27,258 nt of DNA, from positions 1 to 27,258 of the forward strand of contig JBHELQ010000047.1 in assembly GCA_046262995.1 (NCBI GenBank). The letters run 5' to 3'. The stretch's first letter is position 1, and each line of letters opens with the position of its first letter. The notes beneath the pieces were generated by a model that was not told where the DNA came from, searched no databases, and was given only the letters and a program-made list of their open reading frames with translations. A program made the position numbers and the translations under genes. This document shows positions 22,358 to 27,258 of the stretch, one piece after another. Source of the stretch: JBHELQ01 sp046262995 (GTDB lineage Bacteria; Actinomycetota; Thermoleophilia; Solirubrobacterales; Thermoleophilaceae).

Positions 22358-22578
22358 CGGCGGAAGAGCGAGACGGTGGCGGCCACGCCGCCGCCGATCA
22401 CGAACCCCGCTACCGCGGCGCCCACGAGCGTGCTCCTGCGGTTGCTCATGATCTGGCGACGCCAGTCCGTCAGCTCGCCGACCTTCGAGCGCAGGTCGTT
22501 CACCGAGAAGGTGAGCTCCTGCCGCGTCTCCTCGATCGAGTCGCGGATCTGGGCCGGGCTGCGGGAGCCGGAGGCCAT
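22354..22578 (-). CDS. DUF3618 membrane protein
   Basis: This 74-residue product has the DUF3618 pattern: SPAQIRDSIEETRQELTFSV near 7, then NDLRSKVGELTDWRRQI, and a single helix VGAAVAGFVIGGGVAATVSLF near the C-terminus. Such proteins are small, single-pass and widespread next to Holin-X and YtxH-like genes in actinobacteria, with a proposed envelope role but no proven one. The ATG overlaps the stop of the Holin-X gene by one base (TGATG), and its stop shares CTAG with htrA on the other strand. It is last in a four-gene membrane-protein run. Confidence 0.85.
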   Translation of the reverse strand: MASGSRSPAQIRDSIEETRQELTFSVNDLRSKVGELTDWRRQIMSNRRSTLVGAAVAGFVIGGGVAATVSLFRR

Positions 22579-23054
22579 CAGGCCGGCAACTCCTCTCCCT
22601 TGTCGAGCGTGCGACCGACCTGGTCGCGCTCGATCTTCTGGTGCTCGAGCTCCTCGCGCGTGCGCTTGGCCTCCTCGATCGCGAGCTCGGGCGTGGGCGG
22701 CGAGCCGCGCTTGAACAGCCGCAGCGCCACCAGCCCGGCGAGCGCGGCGAGCACGAACAGCGCGCCCGTGACGATCGCGAACCCCATCCAGACCTGGCTG
22801 AAGTTGAAGAGGTCGAACAGGAACCAGCCCAGCGTGTGGAAGAGCATGGTGATCCCGAAGATCAGGAACACCCCCGCGGCGCCGGCCACCGCGGCGCCCT
22901 TGGTGAGCTTGGAGATCTTGTCCTTGACCTCGGCCTTCGCGAGCTCGATCTCCTCGCGTACGAGCAGCGACGCCTTCTCGGAGACGTCGCCTACGATCTC
23001 GCCGAGGCTCTTGTCGGCGCCGTCGCCGGGGCTGTAGCCGTCGCCGGGACTCAT
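22578..23054 (-). CDS. Holin-X superfamily (actinobacterial phage-holin-like) membrane protein
   Basis: This 158-residue product has the PF07332-type pattern: DKSLGEIVGDVSEKASLLVR with EEIELAKAEVKDKISKLTKG, then two membrane helices (AAVAGAAGVFLIFGITMLFH, about 54-73, and GFAIVTGALFVLAALAGLVA, about 91-110), and a charged cytosolic tail. Despite the name, these chromosomal proteins are not near phage genes and are thought to be envelope proteins. The ATG start at 23054 overlaps the preceding gene stop by four bases (ATGA). I see no holin-lysin pairing here, so a lytic role is not supported. Confidence 0.85.
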   Translation of the reverse strand: MSPGDGYSPGDGADKSLGEIVGDVSEKASLLVREEIELAKAEVKDKISKLTKGAAVAGAAGVFLIFGITMLFHTLGWFLFDLFNFSQVWMGFAIVTGALFVLAALAGLVALRLFKRGSPPTPELAIEEAKRTREELEHQKIERDQVGRTLDKGEELPA

Positions 23055-23269
23055 CTGTTCCCCAACCATCTCAGGATCTGGGCCGTGGCAAACCCGCCCA
23101 CGAACGCGGCCGCCACCAGCACCTCTGGTCGCTCGACCGTATCGCTCGCCGCGTGCGCCTCCAGCGGCGATTGACCGCCGGCGGGTGGCTCGTAGCCGCC
23201 GAACTCCCCCGTCTCGGAGTCCGTGACGGGGGCCTCCCCGGTCGCTCCCTGGTTCGGCTCCTGCTCCAT
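23051..23269 (-). CDS. Small acidic single-pass membrane protein (72 aa)
   Basis: This 72-residue product starts MEQEPNQGATGEAPVTDSET, is acidic and probably disordered for about 45 residues, and ends with a helix ERPEVLVAAAFVGGFATAQI then LRWLGNR. The topology, an acidic cytosolic tail and one C-terminal transmembrane helix, resembles small partner proteins found beside DUF3618 and Holin-X genes. ATG 23269 overlaps the DUF4235 stop by one base (TGATG), and the end overlaps the Holin-X start by four bases. No named family is recognised with confidence; the function is unknown. Confidence 0.75.
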   Translation of the reverse strand: MEQEPNQGATGEAPVTDSETGEFGGYEPPAGGQSPLEAHAASDTVERPEVLVAAAFVGGFATAQILRWLGNR

Positions 23270-23406
23270 CAGTCGACCGGCGGGTCCTCGTCGAAGACCC
23301 GCGTCCAGATTGCGGTGGCCACCTTGTTCGCCGCGATCGAGCTGAGCGCCCCAACACCGGCCAGCAATCCTGTCCACATCAGCCGCTTGACGAGGTCGTT
23401 GTCCAT
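23269..23406 (-). CDS. DUF4235-like small membrane protein (45 aa)
   Basis: This very short product reads MDNDLVKRLMWTGLLAGVGA, then LSSIAANKVATAIWTRVFDE, then DPPVD. One hydrophobic helix (about 9-27), followed by a K-x-x-T-x-x-W segment and an acidic end, matches DUF4235, a small actinobacterial membrane protein family. ATG 23406 is 8 bases after the TetR gene stop; a weak CCTGGG precedes it. One-base overlap with the following gene (TGATG) supports it being real. Function unknown. Confidence 0.75.
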   Translation of the reverse strand: MDNDLVKRLMWTGLLAGVGALSSIAANKVATAIWTRVFDEDPPVD

Positions 23407-23414
23407 CCCAGGAT

Positions 23415-24050
23415 TCAACCAGAGACGGCCGGGGCGCCCGCGGGAGCCGACTCGAGGCCGCCGCAGAGCGCCTCGACCACCATCCCCTTGGCGCGCTCGA
23501 ACTCCGCCTCGGACTGGGGCAGCACCTCGAAGATCCAGCCCGTCAGGAGCTGCTCCATCGCCCCGTAGAAGAACATCGCCGCGAAGTCGGAGGGGATGTC
23601 CGACTTGAATGAGCCCTCCTCGCGCGCGCGCTCCACGATCTGGCCGATGCCGTCGTAGGCCTCGCGGATCTTCTTCAGGTGCAGCCGGCCGAAGGAGTTC
23701 GCCGCACGGGTGACCTCGACGATGATCACCTTCATCAGCTCCGGATCGTGCCGGTAGGAGTCGATGATGAATCCCGCCACGCGGTGGAGCTTGTCGCGCG
23801 CCGGCATTTGCTCGCGGTCGATAGAGGCGATCTCGTCGAGCATCACCTGCCAGCGCTCGAGGAAGAGCGTGTTGAGGATCTCCTCCTTCGAATCGAAGTA
23901 GTGATAGACGAGCCCGTAGGCCACGCCCGCCTCGTCGGCGACGTCCGAGACGCGGCAGTGGTGGAAGCCGCGGCGCGCGAACACCCGGACCGCCGCGTCC
24001 AATATCAGGCGCCGCTTGTCGACCGCGGCGCTTTTGGCTGCGGCGGGCAT
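23415..24050 (-). CDS. TetR-family transcriptional regulator (FadR-like)
   Basis: This 211-residue repressor has an N-terminal TetR helix-turn-helix: DKRRLILDAAVRVFARRGFH (about 11-30), then CRVSDVADEAGVAYGLVYHY and FDSKEEILNTLFLERWQVML. The ligand domain begins with DKLHRVAGFIIDSYRHDPEL and ends with MFFYGAMEQLLTGWIFEVLP. The SKEEILNTLF motif and the E-Q-L-L-T-x-W-x-F/x segment place it among the regulators that sense acyl-CoA (FadR/YsiA type) by pattern. ATG 24050 overlaps the hydrolase stop by one base. The 16-bp palindrome TTGACTGACCAGTCAA upstream of the hydrolase is the most likely operator, so it would repress its own operon and possibly the membrane genes that follow. Confidence 0.9.
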   Translation of the reverse strand: MPAAAKSAAVDKRRLILDAAVRVFARRGFHHCRVSDVADEAGVAYGLVYHYFDSKEEILNTLFLERWQVMLDEIASIDREQMPARDKLHRVAGFIIDSYRHDPELMKVIIVEVTRAANSFGRLHLKKIREAYDGIGQIVERAREEGSFKSDIPSDFAAMFFYGAMEQLLTGWIFEVLPQSEAEFERAKGMVVEALCGGLESAPAGAPAVSG

Positions 24051-24883
24051 CAGACGCGCTCCGGCTGCTCGAGCCAGCGGTAGGCCTCCGGCACGCGATT
24101 CGCCAGGCTCGGGAGCTGATCGCGGACCTCGTCCTGGCGCTCGAGCCGCAGGTCCGCGGCCACGAAGCACTCCTCGTCCGGGGCGCGGGCCAGCACCTCG
24201 CCCCAGGGATCGACGATCATCGAGCCGCCGAAGCTCTCCTTGCCGCCGGCGTGCCTGCCCACCTGGTCGGCGGCGACCACGAAGGCTTGGTTCTCGATCG
24301 CCCGCGCCCGGATCAGGATCTCCCAGTGCGCCCGCCCGGTGGCCTTCGTGAAGGCGGATGGGACCGTGATCACGCGGGCCCCCCGCACCGCCAGGATGCG
24401 GTAGAGCTCGGGGAAGCGCAGGTCGTAGCAGACGGTCAGGCCGAGCGGGGTCCCATCCTCCGTCTCCGACAGGACGATCTCGTCCCCGGCCTCCTCGGAC
24501 TCCGACTCGCGGTACTCAACCCCGTCCACGACGACGTCAAACATGTGGATCTTGCGATAGACGGCCTTCGGCTGCCCGTCGGGCCCGACGTGGACGGAGG
24601 TGTTCGAAAGCTTGTCGTGGCCGGGCCGGCGCTCGACGAACGAGCCCGCCACGAGGTCGACGCCGAGCTCGCTGGCCGTCTCCCTCGCCCAGGCCAGGGT
24701 CGGGCCGTCGAGCGGCTCGGCGCCCGCCTGGTAGTGCTCGTGCTCACCCACGACGGTGAACTTCTCGGGGAGCACGATCAGGTCCGCGCCGTCGGCGGCG
24801 GCCGCGCGCGTCAGGCGATCGGCCCGCTCGAGGTTGCGGTCCTTCTGGTGCGTGGAGTTCAGCTGGACGGCGGCTGCGCGCAT
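24050..24883 (-). CDS. Carbon-nitrogen hydrolase (nitrilase superfamily, Nit1/Nit2-like)
   Basis: This 277-residue hydrolase acts on amides or nitriles. The catalytic triad is Glu40 (VLPEKFTVV), Lys111 (YRKIHMFDV) and Cys152 (TVCYDLRFPELYRIL), and ATGRAHWEILIRARAIENQA supplies the usual late motif. HMFDVVVDGVEYRES near 113 is the substrate loop seen in Nit1/Nit2. Deaminated glutathione amidase or omega-amidase activity is the likely range; the metabolite is unknown. ATG 24883 is chosen because the family opens MRAAAVQLNS, but a TTG nine bases upstream (24892) is possible. It is first gene of the hydrolase-tetR run, with a TetR-type palindrome 20 bases upstream of the ATG. Confidence 0.92.
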   Translation of the reverse strand: MRAAAVQLNSTHQKDRNLERADRLTRAAAADGADLIVLPEKFTVVGEHEHYQAGAEPLDGPTLAWARETASELGVDLVAGSFVERRPGHDKLSNTSVHVGPDGQPKAVYRKIHMFDVVVDGVEYRESESEEAGDEIVLSETEDGTPLGLTVCYDLRFPELYRILAVRGARVITVPSAFTKATGRAHWEILIRARAIENQAFVVAADQVGRHAGGKESFGGSMIVDPWGEVLARAPDEECFVAADLRLERQDEVRDQLPSLANRVPEAYRWLEQPERV

Positions 24884-24902
24884 CTCCCTCAACAGTCCCG
24901 CG

Positions 24903-24918
24903 TTGACTGACCAGTCAA
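24903..24918. promoter_or_regulatory. TetR-type operator palindrome
   Basis: TTGACTGACCAGTCAA has perfect 7-base arms and a 2-base centre. It starts 4 bases downstream of a TAGACT -10 box (minus strand, 24928-24923), so a bound dimer would cover the transcription start. Size and position fit a TetR dimer; the tetR gene is second in the operon it fronts. Confidence 0.75.
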
Positions 24919-24922
24919 TCTG

Positions 24923-24928
24923 AGTCTA
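24923..24928 (-). promoter_or_regulatory. -10 box of the hydrolase-tetR operon
   Basis: TAGACT on the minus strand matches the actinobacterial TANNNT pattern. The predicted transcript starts inside the adjacent palindrome, giving a leader of about 30 bases before the hydrolase ATG. Confidence 0.55.
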
Positions 24929-24971
24929 ACGGGGCCGTACGACCTCCCTCTTCGCGCGCCGACGACCGGGA

Positions 24972-24977
24972 TACGCT
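24972..24977 (+). promoter_or_regulatory. -10 box of the DUF2804 gene
   Basis: TACGCT within GGGATACGCTG, 7 bases before the ATG, no Shine-Dalgarno. Confidence 0.6.
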
Positions 24978-24984
24978 GCCCCGG

Positions 24985-25800
24985 ATGCAGGCCCTCCCCG
25001 TCCGCGGGCCGAAGGTACGCGAGCTCGGGCTACCGCTCCCGCCGGGACGCATGCCGCTCCTCCTGGGAGGCCGCCCGCTCAAGCGCTGGCGCTGGGTCGG
25101 CGTCTTCTCGCCGGAGCTGACGCTCTGCGCGGGGGACGCCCGGGTGGGCCCCTTCGCGCAGCGCTGGTGGGCCCTGGCCGGGCCGGACGGCACGCTGCGG
25201 ACCCGGACGACCGCCTCCGGCGAGGACGTCGAGCTCAGCCCGGGCCACATGCGCGTCCGCAGCGGAGCTGTGCGAATCGAGCTGGAGCTCGAGGAAACGC
25301 GCGGGATCGAGGTCGTCTCGCCTAGCGGCCGGCGCTGGATCTGGACCCGCAAGCAGGGCGACGTGCGGGCACGCGGAGTCGTTGCCGTGGACGGGAACGA
25401 GCGTCGGCTCGACTGCAGGGCCGTGATCGACGACAGCGCCGGCTACCACGAGCGGCACACGAGCTGGCGCTGGAGCTGCGGCGTCGGACGCGACGGCGGG
25501 GGTCGGCGCCTTGCCTGGAACCTGGTGGCGGGGATCCACGACGGGCGGGACGCGAGCGAGCGCACGGTCTGGCTCGACGGGGAGCCGCGCGAGATCGGGC
25601 CGGTCGAGTTCGCGGACGACCTGTCGCGAGTCGCGGGGCTTCGCTTCGACGAGTGGTGCGCGCGCGAGGAGCGAACCAACAGGCTGCTGTTCCGCAGCCG
25701 CTACCGCCAGCCGTTCGGGACCTTCCGCGGCGAGCTGCCGGGCGGGATTCCGATTGCCGAGGGGCTCGGCGTGATGGAGGAGCACGACGTCCGCTGGTGA
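24985..25800 (+). CDS. DUF2804 family protein
   Basis: This 271-residue protein matches DUF2804: LPLPPGRMPLLLGGRPLKRW near 17, WVGVFSPELTLCAGDARVGP near 37, RRLDCRAVIDDSAGYHERHT near 140 then SWRWSCGVG, LAWNLVAGIHDGRDASERTV near 176 and FGTFRGELPGGIPIAEGLGV near 244. The conserved DDSAGYHxRHTxWxW segment is the family mark. It is probably beta-rich and lipocalin-like, and its function is unknown. TACGCT lies 7 bases before the ATG and no Shine-Dalgarno is seen. It is divergent from the hydrolase-tetR operon, and the TetR palindrome lies in the shared intergenic region, 66 bases from its ATG. Confidence 0.88.
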   Translation: MQALPVRGPKVRELGLPLPPGRMPLLLGGRPLKRWRWVGVFSPELTLCAGDARVGPFAQRWWALAGPDGTLRTRTTASGEDVELSPGHMRVRSGAVRIELELEETRGIEVVSPSGRRWIWTRKQGDVRARGVVAVDGNERRLDCRAVIDDSAGYHERHTSWRWSCGVGRDGGGRRLAWNLVAGIHDGRDASERTVWLDGEPREIGPVEFADDLSRVAGLRFDEWCAREERTNRLLFRSRYRQPFGTFRGELPGGIPIAEGLGVMEEHDVRW

Positions 25801-25815
25801 CCAGGTGGTCCGGCC

Positions 25816-26508
25816 CTAGCCGCGCTGGTCGCGCTGGCGGCGGAGCTCCGCGACCAGGAGCTTCTGGTGCAGCGCGCCGATCAGGTCGCGGAGCGGCGCG
25901 GCACCGGCCCCGATCTGATCCGCCGCCGCTTCCGGATCCATGTCCCCCAGCCTGTCCATCAGGAGCTGGACCTCCTCCTTCACGAGCTCCTCGAGCGCGC
26001 GCTTGTAGCGCAGCGTGTCGTAGACCGTGAAGCCGATCCGCTCGTCGTAGCCGCCCGCGCGGAAGCGGCTGATCGCCTCGACGATCTCCACGTCGCGCTC
26101 GCCGTAGCCGCGGGTGTTCGGGGTCAGGACCTCCAGCTCCGCCAGCCTGTCGAGCACCTCCTGCGGGACCTCGTAGCGGCGCCGCAGCTCGGCCGCCGAG
26201 ACGCGCTTTCGCTCGTCGGCCAGCGCCCGCTCGAGCACGCGATCCTCGAGCTCGACCAGGGCGCGTGCCCGCCTGGGGTCCTCGTCGAGCACGGCCTTGA
26301 TGTGCCTGAGCGGCATGAAGCGCTCCTCCTGGAGCTGCTTGATCAGGCGGATCCGCTCGACGAAGTCGGGCGGGTAGTAGGCCATGTTGCGCGAGGTCTT
26401 GACCGGGTCGGGCAGGAGGCCCTCGCGTAGGTAGTGCTTGATCGTGCCCGCGCTGACGCCGCTCGCCTCGGCGAGCTCCTTCATCTTCAGCAGCCCGTTC
26501 TCGTTCAT
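25816..26508 (-). CDS. MerR-family transcriptional regulator
   Basis: This 230-residue regulator has a MerR-type winged helix: LLKMKELAEASGVSAGTIKH (about 6-25), then YLREGLLPDPVKTSRNMAYY and PPDFVERIRLIKQLQEERF. The coiled dimer helix follows (LRHIKAVLDEDPRRARALVE). After residue 100 there is a helical domain (SAAELRRRYEVPQEVLDRLA), then MDRLGDMDPEAAADQIGAGA near 185, not known from metal-sensing MerR. No Cys pair is present, so a metal signal is unlikely. The ATG overlaps the stop of the CoA-transferase gene by four bases (ATGA), so it is translated with that enzyme and may sense an acyl-CoA or related product. Confidence 0.9.
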   Translation of the reverse strand: MNENGLLKMKELAEASGVSAGTIKHYLREGLLPDPVKTSRNMAYYPPDFVERIRLIKQLQEERFMPLRHIKAVLDEDPRRARALVELEDRVLERALADERKRVSAAELRRRYEVPQEVLDRLAELEVLTPNTRGYGERDVEIVEAISRFRAGGYDERIGFTVYDTLRYKRALEELVKEEVQLLMDRLGDMDPEAAADQIGAGAAPLRDLIGALHQKLLVAELRRQRDQRG

Positions 26509-27258
26509 CCTCTGACCCCGTCCGCCGCCGGTCCCGCGACAGCGCCGGCCTGCTTCAGCGCCTGGACGTCCGCTGGCGCGTAGCCCAGGGCCGCCAGTAC
26601 CTCGTCCGTGTGCTCTCCGAGCACAGGGCCCGGCCCGGCGGCCGCGCCGGGCGTGCGCGAGAGCTTCACCGGCACGCCGAGCTGCGGGACCGGCCCGGCA
26701 CCCGGCTGCTCGAGCTCCACGACCATCTCGCGCGCGCGCACGAGCTCGGAGTCGAGCGCCTCGTCCAGCCCGAGCACCGGCTCCAGGCAGCAGTCGTGCT
26801 CGGACGCGAACCGCCGCCAGTCCTCGCGCGTGCGCTCCAGGAAGATGCGCTCGACCTCACCGTGCGCGTCCGAGCCCGGGCGCTCGAACTGCTTCTCGAC
26901 CAGGTCCTCGCGGCCCACGCCGAGGCACCAGGCCCGCCAGAACTTCGGCTCGAGCGCCCCGAGCGTGACCCAGCCGTCGCGGCAGGCGTACGGGCGGTAA
27001 CAGATCCAGCCTCCCGCAAGCGCGAGCTCGCCCCGGCCGGGTGTCTCGCCGTCGCGGAGGTATCTGCCGGCGACCAGCGCGAGCCAGGACAGCGAGCCGT
27101 CGAACATCGACACATCCACGAGCTGGCCCTGGCCGGAGCGCTCGCGCTCCCGCAGCGCGACGAGGATGGCGAACGCGCCCATCAGGGCGCCGCCGCCTAT
27201 GTCGGCGATCTGCCCGGCGGGCTGCACGGGCGGCCCGCCCGGCTCGCCCGTCAGGCCG
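26505..27258 (-). CDS. Class III CoA-transferase (CaiB/BaiF family), C-terminal part, cut by window edge
   Basis: The reading frame runs off the right edge; 250 codons plus the stop are visible. It begins GLTGEPGGPPVQPAGQIADI and reads on as GGGALMGAFAILVALRERER then SGQGQLVDVSMFDGSLSWLA, the classic CaiB/BaiF and alpha-methylacyl-CoA racemase pattern. Asp in IADIGGGAL is the catalytic aspartate position that carries the acyl or CoA intermediate. Later DGWVTLGALEPKFWRAWC and LGEHTDEVLAALGYAPADVQ complete the family. The missing N-terminus holds the Rossmann half. It could be a racemase or a CoA-transferase for a branched or bile-acid-like substrate. It is followed by the overlapping MerR gene. 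Confidence 0.93.
   Translation of the reverse strand, partial: GLTGEPGGPPVQPAGQIADIGGGALMGAFAILVALRERERSGQGQLVDVSMFDGSLSWLALVAGRYLRDGETPGRGELALAGGWICYRPYACRDGWVTLGALEPKFWRAWCLGVGREDLVEKQFERPGSDAHGEVERIFLERTREDWRRFASEHDCCLEPVLGLDEALDSELVRAREMVVELEQPGAGPVPQLGVPVKLSRTPGAAAGPGPVLGEHTDEVLAALGYAPADVQALKQAGAVAGPAADGVRG

Noticed and set aside
22578..23054. Prophage holin or lysis module
   Set aside because: The Holin-X protein is surrounded by DUF3618/DUF4235 housekeeping-type membrane genes; no endolysin, capsid, integrase or att repeat is present.
1..27258. CRISPR array, IS element, tRNA or rRNA
   Set aside because: I saw no direct-repeat/spacer pattern, no transposase motif and no cloverleaf in the short intergenic regions. 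This was a reading by eye, so a covariance-model or repeat search could still find something small.

Overview
The window is very GC-rich and densely coded on both strands. It looks like chromosomal core sequence from a high-GC actinobacterium. My best inference is class Thermoleophilia (Solirubrobacterales/Gaiellales-like), because of the actinobacterial-type HemQ, a DUF4235/Holin-X/DUF3618 membrane cluster, a PimA-like glycosyltransferase, a FecR-like secreted protein of a kind common there, a short LCDSCRHQ-type Cys protein, and TANNNT -10 boxes set almost against start codons. I see no insertion sequence, phage, CRISPR array, tRNA or rRNA, and no gene-free stretch over 300 bases.

Layout, left to right. 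At the left edge is the start of an MlaE-type ABC permease (minus), divergent from a lipoprotein gene. Then comes a minus-strand block of two small proteins and an operon of FecR-like secreted protein, secreted hypothetical and CHASE2-adenylate cyclase (transcribed from 4914 to 1428). Next are a GIY-YIG protein, cobalamin-dependent methionine synthase MetH, a GH26-like secreted protein and a PimA-like GT4 fused to a UPF0104/LPG-synthase-like membrane domain, all minus. Coproheme decarboxylase (plus) meets an FprA-type ferredoxin-NADP reductase (minus) stop-to-stop. A FAH-family hydrolase and an AlkA-like glycosylase diverge from a 41-base promoter region. An iron-sulfur hub follows: ErpA/IscA (minus) divergent from BolA-Grx4 (plus). 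After it come a thioredoxin-fold protein with a short basic protein, an NAD-dependent epimerase and a DksA-type zinc-finger protein (minus), then DegV, an AI-2E-family transporter and an HtrA-like protein lacking all three catalytic residues (plus). Next is a tightly overlapped minus-strand run: carbon-nitrogen hydrolase, TetR regulator, DUF4235, small membrane protein, Holin-X, DUF3618. DUF2804 (plus) diverges from it. At the right edge a MerR regulator overlaps a class III CoA-transferase cut by the window end.

The most notable points are: (i) about ten genes with a TANNNT box only 6-10 nt before the start codon and no Shine-Dalgarno, implying near-leaderless mRNAs; (ii) the pseudo-protease HtrA; (iii) the FecR-like/CHASE2-cyclase operon as a candidate envelope-to-cAMP signalling unit; (iv) a palindrome enclosing a perfect TATAAT upstream of fprA; (v) a 16-bp TetR-type palindrome just downstream of a -10 box in front of the hydrolase-tetR operon; (vi) the GT4-flippase-like fusion; and (vii) an SDR epimerase whose YxxxK lysine is valine.
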